From assembly GCF_037975245.1 (NCBI RefSeq), contig NC_092578.1, positions 932,001-996,000 of the forward strand: a stretch of 64,000 nt of DNA. Direction: 5' to 3'. The notes beneath the pieces are model-generated. The model did not search any database, was not told the DNA's origin, and saw nothing but the letters and a program-made list of their open reading frames with translations. Shown here one piece after another: positions 12,373 through 25,760 of this stretch (position 1 is its first letter; each line of letters opens with the position of its first letter). A program made the translations under genes and the position numbers. This DNA is from Apostichopus japonicus. Taxonomy: Eukaryota; Echinodermata; Holothuroidea; Aspidochirotida; Stichopodidae.

Positions 12373-15300
12373 ATGATTTTGGCAATTTTTTGGGCACTTG
12401 CCTTCTCAACCCTCAGCGGAAGTTCGTTATTGGTGAGAGCTGCATCACATAATTAATGTCTTCATATAGGCCTAGGCTAGGCTAATTATTCACTAAGGTT
12501 AATGACATTCTTTGGTTATTACCACAAACATCTCTTAATTTATTTTATCTTGAAATCAGTAGATCCTAACGTTATCTTATATGCTGAGTCAATGCTATAA
12601 ATTTATGTACCATAGCCTCAAGTGCATTGTTACGAACATCCAACTCATTATTCCACCTCTTACAGAAAGGTGGGTGCTACAGTATTCACCCGAATGTCAT
12701 TTCAATAAGGACGGCGCTCTTGCTTGTTTACCTGATCGTCGATTAAATATTAAATTCATTGGTGCTCATTTACCGGATGGTTGGTTAATCGAGGGTTTCT
12801 TACTTTATTAATATGTCTGATGTTATACAAAATCTTTCCATGTTTTACGTATCACAGGAACGGTCATTTCAAGTTGATTATGGAAACGACACATTTCTGA
12901 AAGATGGAGAGCCATTTCGCTATGTGTCTGGCAGCATACATTATGCTAGAATCCACCCTGATTACTGGCAAGACCGCTTACAAAAGATGTATTCTGCAGG
13001 ACTAAATGCCATTGAACTGTAAGTGTCACATAACAACTGTAAGAAGCAAGGTTTGGGCCAGACAGAAAAATCTTTGCAATGACAATAGCATTGAGCTCAT
13101 GGCATCCAGTTATGGCCATAAGACAATCTGTTCCATTGATATATGTGGTACACCCTGGCTAATTGAGATCAAAGCAATATATTGAAACTACAGTGTATGC
13201 TTCTATGCTCATCAATACGTATACCTAACTGATATATTTAAACCTTCTGATATTGATGCTAATTACGTACTGACTTATCACTGATAAACCAGGCCACTAC
13301 TAGGATTTGTTAACAGAGCCCTTTTTCAAATTCCATTCAGAATGTTTCAGAAATTGCTCCAGAGGACCTTTAGGCTCTTTGACCAAAAAAAAATTAAAAT
13401 CATACAAATAATAAATCTAAGTTGCACCAGAGTTGTTTTGACCTTTGCTCCCTGATAGTGCATCAACTTGGTCAACTTTGCACATCACATTTAAGGCATT
13501 GCTTGTGACTTATCTTTCAGATTTATTCTACAATGTGAGATCTTTTTCATTCCTGGACAAGGTTTCATATTATAATATGATAATATGATATATATCTGTG
13601 GAGAATGTAATGTTTCTTCTTTTGTGACACCTGGTTATTATTTAAATCTCATATGACAATGTGTCAAAGTACTATAAATTATATATTTAATGCTCCAATT
13701 TTTAGTGATCAATGTTCAATTTATCATGCAGATACATCCCATGGAACCTTCATGAGCCTAATCCTGGTGAATATAACTTTGAAGGAGGTGCGGACCTTTT
13801 GAAGTTCTTGAGACTAGCTAATGAAACGGGACTTCTAGTTATCTTGAGACCGGGTCCATATATGTGCTCTGAGTGGGATCTGGTGAGCAACAATTTTCTC
13901 TCTGCAGTGGAACAGTACTTCAATCTACTGTGGGTTGCATTGCCATGACAATACGTTAAAGGCATTGAAGACTCGCGCACAAAGAAACGTCTCATGCCGG
14001 TAACCTGACCTAGTTTCGAATGTGGTGTAACAGAAGTGTTAGACACCACCATCCATCCCAGAAAGTACACACACAGCTTGCTACCGTCGGTAATTAGACA
14101 CTAGTGTATAGTCCATACATGCAGCTAGGGTCAATACCCACAACACAGTGTACATAGCAGCGATAACCAGGTATCACGTTTCATTACTGTCTGCATTTTG
14201 CAGTGACAAGAAAAAAAACTGCATTTTCAAGCAACGGAAAGTTAACTTTTTCAGATGGCGGCACACGGTTTGGGGCGAGTCTTCAATGCCTTTAAAGAAA
14301 ACGATTGGTCATTAACCCATGTAGGGATGTAGCTTTCCATTGACAAAACAGGAATGGTTTCCATCCCTTCTGCTCCTCCTTATCTTCCATGCCCTCATTT
14401 TTGAAATGTTTGTCTTGTGTAAGGAACACCAATCTGTATTCTAATAAACTGAAGGTATAATACTGAGGTCATTTAGATGTTGGGATTAATATAGAAGGAA
14501 TGATGTACAGTAGACTACAGTACATGTGACACTGTAACACCATAAGTTAAACAGGGTACTTCATGTGTTTCAAATTACATGGTACATTCATGGTTCATAC
14601 ACAGGTGCGTATCCAGGGGGGGGGGCGTTGGGGGCGCGCGCCCCCTGGGTAAGAAAAAGAGGAGAGAAAAAAAGAGAAGAAAAAAGGGAAAAGGAGGGGG
14701 AAAAAAGAAAAGGAGAAGAGAAAGGAAGGGAAAAGAAAAAGAAAAAAGAGAGAAAAAGGAGAAAAGGAGGGAGTAGAAGATAGCCAAGACCTCGGGAAGA
14801 GAAAGAGGAACAGTCATAGTTAAAGCGCTGATCCCTATTATATACACAGGGTAGCCAGTGACAGGTCAAGGATTACGGAGGGGGTGTGCGCCTCACCCTA
14901 CCCCTTACACCAACAACTCCATTTTTGACGTTTTTTTCCCTCTCTCACTAATGTATCTATATAAATACTATATATGATCTATCATAACGCGTGTGTGTGT
15001 ATGGACGCCTTAAACAATTGTACAATTGTGCTATATGGAACCAACTGTGGCTGGTCTTGAACTCGACGGGGTCGTCGGGAACATGACGCATTTCGGGAAG
15101 GGGGCGACCGCCCCCCCCCCCCCCGAGCAAATTTTCTTTATGACATCGCTAGTAATTTCAAAGTAGACAATGCTTAGGTGCAACTTACAAGGCCTGGGAA
15201 GTGTCATTTCCAGCGATCTGGGAGGCAATTTCGGCCAAAATTTTTCTTGTACGCTTCGCGCCAACCCATGGTGGCGCTTCGCTTAGATAGTTTGCATACA

Positions 15301-18300
15301 GGCTTCGCCTCTCCCTTGGCAATTACTCGCTACACGCCTGTTCGAATTTGTAAAGCAAAGAGCAGATATAACATCATATCAGTGAGCAATGAAATGCCTG
15401 TTCCACGATGAACAGCCTCAAAAACTGTCTATGTGTGTAGTCGAAGGCGTAGCCCAATTGGATTTGGGGCTGTAACGACTTGCCCGAAAAAAGCCAAAAT
15501 TTTTCAAGCGCTTTGCGCGCGCTCAACATATCTATGCCAATATCATATAAGCAAGCATCGGTCATTACATTGCATGGCATCGTGTACCGCACGGTCCGTG
15601 AAAGTAGCACAGTATACCGCCGGATGCTAATGTAAACAAACAAATGTCTTATGTAGATGGAGAAAAAGCATACAAATCCATTTATGTCAAACTCTCTTTT
15701 ACAGTAGTAATGTCGGCCAATCTTAGAACTTTATTTTTATTACCAAGGAGATAATTTTTAAGCTATTCATTGCTATTTATTTTTCTCTCAGTAGGTGCCC
15801 GAAAAAAATGGGAAAAAATTGGTTGCGGGGCGGGGGGGTAGGGGCTGCAGCCCCGCCTCCTACGGGACCTACGCCTATGTGTGTAGTGTTCGGTTTCGAT
15901 ATACCTGATATCGGAAATATCTGCTATTTTTCATTTCCTTCAACCAAGTTTTATAATAGCCATAATAAGAGGTTGCAATATTTCTACACCAATAAATTAA
16001 CTGTGTCGGAATTTTCGACAATTTCCTCACCAACATTCTTCATCATACTTTCCTCTACTCGTGCAATTTGTACCTGTCTATTAGGGCTTGAAGGAGGTTT
16101 TTCCCTATTGGTTGTCCATAGACTGAATTTTGTGCAACATTATGGGTATGTTTTGAAGTGATTTTTATTCACGAGAAATGTGAATTTTCAAATTCTCAAC
16201 AAATAATGGGCTTAAAACCTTGAAAAGTGGGGCTTTCGGATATTGTGGGCCGTGACGTAGAATCGCCTACAAAAGCAATGATCCATAGGACATGCAATGA
16301 GGTCGAACATGATGTGTGACTGGTGACAATCTTCAAAAAGGTTATGGATGGAAAAAAAATTGAGAAATACTTGGTTCTCAGGCAAAAGTGTACATTTGGT
16401 TGCTCATTTTCAAGCCCGAGAAGTGTCATTTCCGGTGATCTGGGGGGTATCAAAACCAGAAATTTTCTTGTACGCTCCGCGCCAACCGATGGTGGCGCTC
16501 CGCTTAGATAGTAATTCGCGCCCCCCGGGTTAGAAAATCCTGGATACGCGCCTGATACATGTATGTGGAATAAATGATTCAATGAAGGTACTATCTTAAT
16601 TGGATCCTGGGGAACTTGGTCTGTTTGTTAACATTGTCTGAAACTTGCAACGTAGCATGAGCAACTGCTGAAATAGTTATTTTGACGACAAATATTGTTC
16701 CAATATTTTAGTTTAATTCATTGTTCTCTAAAGTTGTGTTAAATTTACTTGTCAATTTTCTGTTGATGATTTTACATGATGTTATAACTTTGAGATGTAC
16801 TTATTTGTTACAGGAGGAAGCTGGACTACATGTGATGCAAGTTATAACTTAGTATACATTGCACGGTTTGCTTTTGTTGTTCCTTTTAGGGAGGACTACC
16901 AGCATGGCTCTTAAAACACACCAGCATAGCTCTACGAACTTCAGACGAAAGTAAGAAGTTATGAATAACTAAATTGCATTTTGATGGTAGACTGATAACA
17001 TTTCTTTCTTTCCTGCAGTTGACCCTTTCTCATTGGTTGCTTAATATTATGGGGTCTAATTAAAATTCGTGTTTGGTTCAGATGGTCTTCAATATTAAAA
17101 GTTCTATAAATTTCCTGCAGTCAAGCTACTGAATGCTATGACTAGGGTCTACCACACCTTGACAAGACACTCATTGATTAAGCCACATGTTATACTCTGA
17201 AGAGTTATGAGGACTTCCTTCATGAATAGTATTTTGACTTTTATCAGTTAGTTGATGAGCTGTATTATTGGTAAATTTTTGTAAAAACAGACAGAAAAAA
17301 GAAGCAGCTTGTAACAAGTAAAAACAAAGCTGCTGTTTCTAACCTTTTCTTTTGGGCGGCGTTGGAGGTTGTTCAATTGATGTACCCTTAGGGTCTGGAA
17401 ATACTTTCCCTTTTCTGTTGACTTTTGTGCATTGTAAAATGGACATATTTCAATTGATGGTGTCTTACAGGCCTCGTCTTTTATATTCTACATGTTCTAT
17501 AGAAATCACACTATAGATAGTTCGGTGTGCTGTTTACATTTGGTGTATGATATCAATTGCCCTCCACCAAAACATAACATTTTTTTATTTTTATACCATC
17601 TGCGTTCAATCATAGTACATTCATTTAATGTGTGCCATGATGTTCGATCATACTCCCATGAGGCCATGACTCAAAACACAAGGCCTGGTCTTATTTGTGT
17701 AAAATTTCTATTTTCTTAATCCCTTGTCTTCGATAATGTTGATAAAGTAGTATTCTTTGCAGTTTTAATATGAATTTTAAGTGTAAATATTTCTTGAATC
17801 ATCTGTGTCAATTGTGTTTTAGGAAGACCAACCAACAATTAGATGTCTTAATAACATAAAATTTGACGAAAGCATTCCTTGCAATGTTTGTCAATGTTGA
17901 TAGTCATTTTAAGTTTAAATGTTCCTTAACTTTAACATGAATATTCAATAATCTCTAACACTTCAAATGATAATTGGGCCAATTATATGTCTCCCCTTGT
18001 TACTATAGATTATTTACAGCCAGCGACCAAGTGGATGAACAAACTTCTTTCAATGGTGAAGCCATTTCTGTACAAATATGGCGGTCCTATTATTCTAGTA
18101 CAAGTAAGTTTTCTGTTTAATTGTTGTGGTCTGTTGAGATATTGAGCCGTAAATAAATGCTGGCAGTGTTAATGCAAAATAATTCAAAGCTGAAGTTTGC
18201 AGTTGTTATACCAACATTTGTCATTCCTAGCAAGCCATGCAATATTAACACATAATTTGTTAATTATATAATTATTTTTTTTGAAAATGTCATTGCCATG

Positions 18301-21300
18301 ATGGTTTCAAGTACCAGCCTATTGTTGTTTAATATTTGTGTATCGTATCTCCAGCTTGTGGCAAACTCAAAGTAAAATTAATCTTTAATTTTATAAATTT
18401 ACATAAACAATGTGAGATACCCATCCATTCCATTTAATCTTGTACATTTAACTGGTACATTGGTTCTTAAGAATGATGCCTTCTATTTGTAACAACTTCT
18501 GTTCAGAATATACAACTTAGGCTAGGAACATAGTTCAAGGACTAGTATTTTTGTAAGAAGCTAAGCATTGCAAGTAGCACATTTTGGTGTGCCCTGAGGA
18601 TTAAATGGTGACAGAAAGTGTGTGCATGTTGGTAACACAGCTAGCTGCTTTGAATTTTGACAATAGAGTAACCATGGCAACTAAATCTCAAGCACATCTT
18701 TTGAATTAAGTCAGCTGTTCAAAATTTAGATAATTTTTTTTTTTTAAAGTTTGTCCAAGGGACTTGAGGTGAGTTGGAATGTTGGGTTAATTTGTTTTCT
18801 TCATTTATGGATTTCTTGTTCACAAATTGCATATTTATCAATCCATCTTTTGTTGGATAATTTCTCAGTAACTGTAAAGCTGAGTATTGCATGGACTGAT
18901 TTTATATTTTTTTCCTTTCCTATTTTCCCTGGACTGATTTAATCTTAATTAAGTGATTTTTCTGACCATTTCTACCTTTTATGTTTCTTTCTGACCAAAT
19001 CACAGATTGAAAATGAATATGGAAGCTACCCAGCATGTGATTACACCTACATGGAATATTTGCATAAATTATTTGTGAATGTTCTGGGAGATGATGTTGT
19101 TTACTTCACAACGGATGGACCTTCTAAGAGCATGTTAACTTGTGGAATGATCAAAGGAGTGTTAGCAACCATTGATTTTAGAGCAGGTACTCCTTAATTT
19201 TAGTTGCAAATTAATTCTTAATGATAAAGTAACAAAATGAGTAGGAAAAAAAGTTTGTAGGAAGACAAATTTTGAACAAGCAGAAATTTATTATGGGTAG
19301 AAAAAGTCATGTTAGGAATACAAGACTTCTGCTTTACCGCTAGGGCCTCGAGTAAAGTTGTGAAGTTTAATCTATGGAGATATTGCAACGTCTGAAGTCA
19401 CAAACTTGACTCAAGTCATGAAAATTGCTGATTTTGATTGGATATAACCTTAGATAGTATGACATCATTTACAACTCATCTTGTGTAATCAAGATTCCTA
19501 TCCCAATTTCATATTAAACATATGATTTTTATTGTTTATTAAATAGTTGTAGATTTATTTGTTTACTTCAGTACAAAGAGGAATGTAAATTGAGATAATG
19601 AAGCTCCTACATAATTCCTTTCAGCCTTCTCCATTCCCTCTTTCTAACTTGAAAATTATAATGAATCTTACAATTTTCCTCCAAGTGGCAATATTGGTAT
19701 TGTTCAGATATCAAAAGGTTTACTTAAAACCGTACCCATTTCTAGAAGAGGAAGCCAGAGTTATATTAACTTGATGGGTTTTTGTGTCTTAAATTGATTT
19801 CAGTTGAGAATGCTACTGCCCATTTTGACTTACTTCGATCCTTTCAGCCCAACGGTCCATTGGTAAGAACATGTTCTCAACAATTTGAATCAAAGATTTC
19901 AAACATGTTTTATGCCTCCTACAATTGAGGGGTGTTTCCTTGTTTCTAATCAAAGGCTAATATACATAGACAATTTGTGTTTGTATCTTAATAAATTTTC
20001 ATATCAGAGAAGGGTGTGCTTCTATTAATCTTTCAGAGACTGTGCTCTGAGAATCCCCAGTCGGTCCTTGAAAACATTTTGAAAGTCTTGAAATTTTGAG
20101 CGCAAACTGGTCCACAAGGGTGCTGCATAAAATAAATGTTTGAGGTCCTTGAAGTAGAATGGGCTCTTAATTTTATTAACTGTGGATTTTCTGTCTGTGA
20201 ATGTCGAGATGGAACAAGTCTAAAACTACCATCCCGGGCAAAGAACAGACATTTTCCTGATTTCAGCCTGATCCATGAATGGGTTGAGGTCAATGATGAT
20301 ACTCCTTATATTTAGGGGTGGGGGGTAGGGGGGTCTGAGAAAACACTTTTTAATTGTACCTGGGGATGCATAGATGAAACAAAAGTATTGGAGTATGAAG
20401 TGAGAACTCATTATAGAAAACTCAGGAATGGAATTGCACTTTATTAGAAGTATAAGTTTTGTTAAAAAGTTTTTTCCCCTTCATCAAGTCAACTGTGACT
20501 TTACTTCAGTTTTGAGTTGTTCCGCTGTTGTTCTGCTATCAGAAATCCGATCACATCAAATGTGATTGAATAATATCAAAATGCCAGTTTCTTGTTTGCA
20601 TCAACAAATCCACCCAGAAAACTGAATAATATGTTAAGTAAAGATGAGTTAGTTGGTGTCTGATTCTTCGTTCTTTCTACAGGTCAATTCTGAATTCTAC
20701 ACCGGTTGGTTAGACCACTGGGGGGAACCTCATCAAACTTTATCAACTTCTATTTTCACCAAGAGTCTTGATAATTTACTTTCAATGGGTGTTAATGTAA
20801 ATATGTAAGTACAAAATATGATATTCTTTCTTCTATTGTGTAAAAGAACAAAGAGACGACTTTGATTCATATTAGCAATTAAACTTGAAGGTCAGGTGGT
20901 AAGATAGTAGAAGTTCATTATTTCATTAATTTCATTTGTTTATTCCAGTACAAATATAATCATATTTATAAATAGGAGTATGAACTATAATAAAATATTT
21001 AAAAAATATACATATAGATTTCAAAGGTCATTTTACTGATTCCCAAATATGGTTGAAAGATGAAGCATGGTGATGCACCCTTGGTCAAGCTTCTATACCC
21101 CATTGATTATCTACCCCAGACTCCTCACTGACACAACCAGTTGTTTGATTTTACCTTTGTCAATTTCTGGGAATAACTTTGAGATTAAATTCATAGGAAA
21201 GTTAGATGACCTTAAATTGACTGTAACTTTAAATCTTACTAACCAGGGTAGTAAATTCCAAAGTTGATTGAAAGTAGATTAAAACTTAGTCCTATTAGGG

Positions 21301-24300
21301 TAAATCATCCCTGACATGAAGGTTTTGCTTATTCCCAGAAGTTTCGCAGGTAAGGGAGATCTGTGTGGACATTAATGATCGTAGGAATCCATGAAAATCT
21401 TTACTTTTACACAGCAGTTGGTTAGGCAGATTTGACAAAGCTTACGAAGTACGACTGAATGTGTACCACAATTAACATCACCTATTTATGCTATAGGTAC
21501 ATGTTTGAAGGTGGAACAAACTTTGCGTTTTGGACCGGTGGGAATTACAAGAATGGAATGTACCGCCCTCAGTGTTCAACTCACGATTACGATGCTCCGT
21601 TATCTGAAGCAGGCGACCCAACGGAAAAGTACTATGCAATACGAGAAGTAATATCAAAGGTACTATGCAATACGAGAAGTAATATCAAAGGTACTATACA
21701 ATACGAGAAGTCATATAAAAAGTACTATGCAATAAGAGAAGTAATATCAGAGGTATTATGCAATACGAGAAGTAATATCATAGGTACTATACAATACGAG
21801 AAGTAATATCAAAGGTACTATGCAATACGAGAAGTAATATCAAAGGTACTATGCAATACGAGAAGTAATATCAAAGGTACTATGCAATATGATAAGTAAT
21901 ATCATAGGTACTATACAATACGAGAAGTAATATCAAAGGTACTATGCAATACGAGAAGTAATATCAAAGGTACTATACAATACGAGAAGTCATATAAAAA
22001 GTACTATGCAATAAGAGAAGTAATATCAAAGGTACTATGCAATACGAGAAGTAATATCAAAGGTACTATACAATACGAGAAGTCATATAAAAAGTACTAT
22101 GCAATAAGAGAAGTAATATCAAAGGTACTATGCAATACGAGAAGTAATATCAAAGGTACTATGCAATACGAGAAGTAATATCAAAGGTACTAGGCAATAT
22201 GAAAAGCACTATCAAAGGTACTATGCAATACGAGAAGTAATATCAAAGGTACTAGGCAATATGAAAAGCACTATCAAAGGTACTATGCAATATGATAAGT
22301 AATATCAAAGGTACGAGAGGGGCCCATCCACATCTGTCTATATCTTTCATCCTCCATTTCTTCTATTCATGCAGATTTACTTGAAAGTATTTTTTAATTT
22401 TTGGGATTTTCTACTTTTGGCAATCTCCTGGGTGTGAGGGTGTAGTTTTCTTAAGACATTACTGCCATGTCTTTGTTACATTCAGTTACTGTAGATATAT
22501 TAGGGACTAATCATTAGTTAACTAAAAGTACAACATTTTCATTTTAATTTGTTGGAAACTTTTGAGAATCCTCCTTTTATTTATTTGCTATTACTTGCAG
22601 GCAGGCAGGGTCATAGCTGCAGTACTTTCAGCTGAAGTTTTGGGTGTACGATAATATATGTTTTTTCTTCTTTCTTTCTCTGTAGTATTTACCCCTGCCT
22701 CCACAACCTGTTCCTCAGTCAACTCCCAAAGCTTCTTATAATGCTATGAATATGCAGTTCTTTGGCTCATTACTTGATGTATTACAAATTATATCACCAC
22801 ATGGACCAATCAAAAGCAAATACCCGGTTACTATGGAGATGTTAAATCAGGTATTTATATGTTAGGTTTTCATTCCTTAATGAGTACATTTTATTGAGTT
22901 AAGTTTTATTTCAATATGTTTGATAATCTAGATTTTAATCAGTGGGGTTTGTAGAGATCAGTTGAACATAACATAATGAATTCAATGCCTGCTTTAAATT
23001 AACTGCATTAAAGTAGATTGTTTTCATTCCAATTTGTAATAAAATCACTTTTTGTAAACTTTTACCATATTTATGTTTATGATCCAATGTTTGTCTCTCT
23101 CTCTATTACAGTATCATGGGTTTATGCTTTACAGAACCACCGTCCCAACCGAGGCTGCTACTACTGGTCTGCTGAACTGCTCAGGGATTCGGGATAGAGG
23201 CTATGTAATGGTCAATGGGGTATGGATTGTACAAGCTCATTATGTTGATTAGTTTACTTCTTAATCAACAAGTCAGGGTCAATGGGGTATGGATTGTACA
23301 AGCTCATTATGTTGATTAGTGTACTTCTTAATCAACAATTCAGGATAGAGGCTATGTAATGGTCAATGGGGTATGGATTGTACAAGCTCATTATGTTGAT
23401 TAGTTTACTTCTTAATCAACAAGTCAGGGTCAATGGGGTATGTATTGTACAAGCTCATTATGTTGATAAGTGTACTTCTTAATCAACAATTCAGGATAGA
23501 GGCTATGTAATGGTCAATGGGGTATGGATTGTACAAGCTCATTATGTTGATTAGTGTACTTATTAATCAACAATTCAGGATAGAGGCTATACTATGTGAT
23601 GTCATATTAGTTAGATGTTATGGTATTCTATGCTATACTATGTGATGTCATGTCATGTTAGATGTTATGATATATTGTTACATTACATCATGTCATGTTA
23701 TATTATGCTATGTTACTATTCACAGATCAGTCAAGGTGTGTTGGAGAGGATTACTAACCCAAACATCAATATAACATTCAAATCTGGCGACACTCTGGAC
23801 ATTTTAGTGGAGAACCAGGGACACATTAACTATGGAATTGGCATGTATGATCCTAAGGTAATGACAACATTTGCAAATCAAGATTTTCACCAAAATGTTT
23901 TCAAAGTTTGGATTATTACTTTGTAATTAATTTGTTTTCCAGCTGTACTTTACAGATGATTTTAGGCACAAAATTATGCCTGATATTTTGCAGACTGTTC
24001 AAAGAACTGATATTAGTCCGGGCTGTATTACTATGACCACAGCTTTGGGTTCATTAATTAAACGTGACTCCACTAATTAGTTAACACACGTAAATATGTT
24101 AACAACAGATTACATATTTGTCAAGTACAGAGAATATTGAGGAACAGATGTCATCAGCAGTTTAGTCTTAAAGGAGTATTCCTTTGATTTAAACTCTTTT
24201 GAATCTGAATTTCTTGACACTGGAACAGCTACAGAATCATTACTAGCAACCAAACTTTTCTTTTTCTTTAGAAAATGTCATATCAAGGGTAAAGTTCTGT

Positions 24301-25266
24301 CAGAAATCATCCATGTAAGAGACAGAAACAATCATTGCCTCCCCCACCCCCACCCACAATTTAAGTAGACCCTTAACATGACTTTGCATGGTATCTGTTG
24401 ATAATAGATCATCTATTATCTTTGCAGGGAATTTACAGCAATGTTACTTTAAATGGTACCTTGCTGTTGAATTGGTCGATGTATCCGTTGACTATTGACA
24501 AAATTATACTAGAGATTAAGAAGAACAGCCACAGAAGTACAATACGAGAACCGCCTGCCATTAACATCCCTTCGTTTTACTACTCTGAGGTGATCCTTGA
24601 CCCTAATAATGACACCTTCCTGGACCCAATGGGTTGGTCAAAGGTAAGTGTTTATCATTTGTTCTTACTGAAACAGTTACAGTTCACAATAATGCTCAGC
24701 AAATGATAGGGTGAAATCTTAATCAATTAGCGTTTTCTATAAAAGTTTTGCGGACAAGAACACGACAGAACACCACCGTGTGATATGGTTTGGGTAGGGG
24801 AGAGGGTGCGTGTGAGAAGGGGGTGGGGGAGAACAAAACATATGATAGAAGTATTCTTGGATGCAGCTTGTGTGCCATGTCTAAGGCAAGGGGGGGGGGT
24901 GGATGGGCTTAACAACTTTCCCTTTGATTTTAATCATCCAAATTACCCAAACATGAATTTAGGTAATCTTTTATTTCATAAAAGTCAAATAAATATAGAA
25001 GAAAATTGTAGGTCAAGTAGTCTTTGTTATTTCTTTTATCTGAATTTAAGTTAAAATGATCGGGTATCTTTCTTCAGGGTCAAGCCTTTCTGAATGACTT
25101 CAATTTGGGAAGATACTGGCCTACAAAAGGACCGCAAGTGACCCTGTACATCCCTGCACCCGTGATTGACAAGGGAGGGAAGAACATGTTAATCCTATTG
25201 GAGTTAGAGAGCGCAGGAGAGACCATACGACTCTTAGATAAACCAATTCTTGACGGCCCTGTCTGA
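12373..25266 (+). CDS. GLB1: Lysosomal acid beta-galactosidase (GH35), complete, 14 exons
   Basis: Exons: 12373-12432, 12858-13018, 13732-13882, 16890-16950, 18009-18103, 19006-19186, 19804-19862, 20683-20804, 21497-21659, 22686-22850, 23112-23219, 23726-23857, 24428-24643, 25078-25266; 620 aa, all junctions in frame. Exon 1 is a signal peptide ([16 protein letters not shown]). Exon 2 begins with the GH35 opening [20 protein letters not shown]. The catalytic acid/base is E180 in IENEYGSY; the nucleophile is E260 in [14 protein letters not shown]. Other landmarks are [32 protein letters not shown] and [11 protein letters not shown]. The C-terminal jelly-roll region ends with [15 protein letters not shown]. 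Several N-glycosylation sequons suit a lysosomal protein (for example NATAHF). The enzyme removes terminal beta-galactose from gangliosides and keratan sulfate. The product is slightly shorter than mammalian GLB1 (677 aa), mostly at the C terminus. I found no premature stop. Confidence 0.96.
13960..14291. mobile_element. 332-bp MITE with TTAA target duplication in GLB1 intron 3
   Basis: The left terminus AGGCATTGAAGACTCGC follows TTAA at 13956-13959. The right terminus GCGAGTCTTCAATGCCT precedes TTAA at 14292-14295. The termini are perfect inverted repeats of 17 bases, and no open frame lies between them. TTAA duplications are typical of Kolobok and piggyBac elements. Confidence 0.85.
14602..16554. 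mobile_element. Composite transposon remnant, about 2 kb, in GLB1 intron 3
   Basis: The left end CAGGTGCGTATCCAGG (14602-14617) and right end CCTGGATACGCGCCTG (16539-16554) are inverted repeats with one mismatch. Both sides are flanked by ATACA, a possible 5-bp target duplication. Inside, a segment around 15190-15290 recurs in diverged form at 16410-16511 (shared text GTGGCGCT...CGCTTAGATAG), and G/C-rich blocks occur near 14620, 15110 and 15825-15860. An A/G-rich stretch at 14645-14775 follows the left end. No transposase is recognisable. Probably several nested non-autonomous elements. Confidence 0.6.
21630..22311 (+). repeat. 31-bp minisatellite, 22 units, derived from the end of GLB1 exon 9 and its splice donor
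   Basis: The span is exactly 22 x 31 bases. The unit begins TACTATGCAATACGAGAAGT and ends AATATCAAAGG. The first unit is the coding end of exon 9 (residues [10 protein letters not shown]) plus the first intron base, so each unit carries a copy of the exon end and of the donor AAG|GTACTA. Variants recur in a pattern (CATATAAAAAG, AATATGATAAG, GCACTATCAAAGG). Exon 10 resumes at 22686. Confidence 0.95.
23190..23590 (+). repeat. 151-bp higher-order tandem repeat spanning the end of GLB1 exon 11 and its donor
   Basis: The text TCAATGGGGTATG...TTGTACAAGCTCATTATG occurs five times, starting at 23212, 23279, 23363, 23430 and 23514. The spacing alternates 67/84, giving a 151-base period. The longer subunit repeats the coding end of exon 11 (GATAGAGGCTATGTAATGG, residues DRGYVMVNG) and the donor GGG|GTATGG. 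Exon 12 follows at 23726 after a TA-rich stretch. Confidence 0.9.
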
Positions 25267-25654
25267 ATATCGTGGCTTGCTTAAAATCTGTCTTGTCATT
25301 TGACCCAGAGTCGCAAACTAGTGTACTATTCACTCTCAGGTACAACAGTGAATACTTTACCTAATGCGAAGTGACAATTAAGTCATTTTCTGAGGGACGA
25401 TTCCAAACAATATTACCTATGGATTCTTCCCTGGAGTAAGTTATGCAGGATTGTTACTACACAATGAACACCATGTTAACACCATTAATTGTGCTTTATC
25501 CATGTTACCTATGGTGAGGTATCTTAGTTATCTATGCCTCCCTGGTATTTGTACTTACACCAACTTAAATGGACAGGGTATCAATCTCTACCTGTTTGTG
25601 ACAAATCTTTGTATGCGATACCATCAGATATACGGAATGTGATTCATTTGAAAT

Positions 25655-25760
25655 ATGTGTAAAAGTAAGTGGGCATGACGTTTCGATCCTAGCAGGATCT
25701 TCTTCAGAGGCTGAATGAAAAGTAACAGAAACTACAAGGGACAAAATACAAGCACAGAAT
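25655..25760 (-). repeat. Interspersed repeat fragment with hammerhead-like core
   Basis: Read on the minus strand, the order is CTGAAGA, a hairpin GATCC-TGCTA-GGATC, then GAAAC and GTC. This fits the hammerhead consensus CUGANGA - stem II - GAAA. It is related to the fragment in the ANO8 intron at 3690-3800. Stems I and III could not be drawn confidently. Confidence 0.4.

Noticed and set aside
14565-14869. Lysine/glutamate/arginine-rich open frames on both strands
   Set aside because: An A/G-rich low-complexity tract after a transposon end gives open frames by composition alone.
16196-16582. 128-residue minus-strand open frame
   Set aside because: It lies across the right end of the composite transposon in GLB1 intron 3 and has no recognisable domain.
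20300-20335. G-run block that could form a quadruplex
   Set aside because: Short and intronic, with no link to a splice site or promoter; composition alone is weak evidence.
21630-22311. CRISPR-like regular array
   Set aside because: The units are contiguous with no unique spacers, the first unit is coding sequence of GLB1, and the DNA is eukaryotic.
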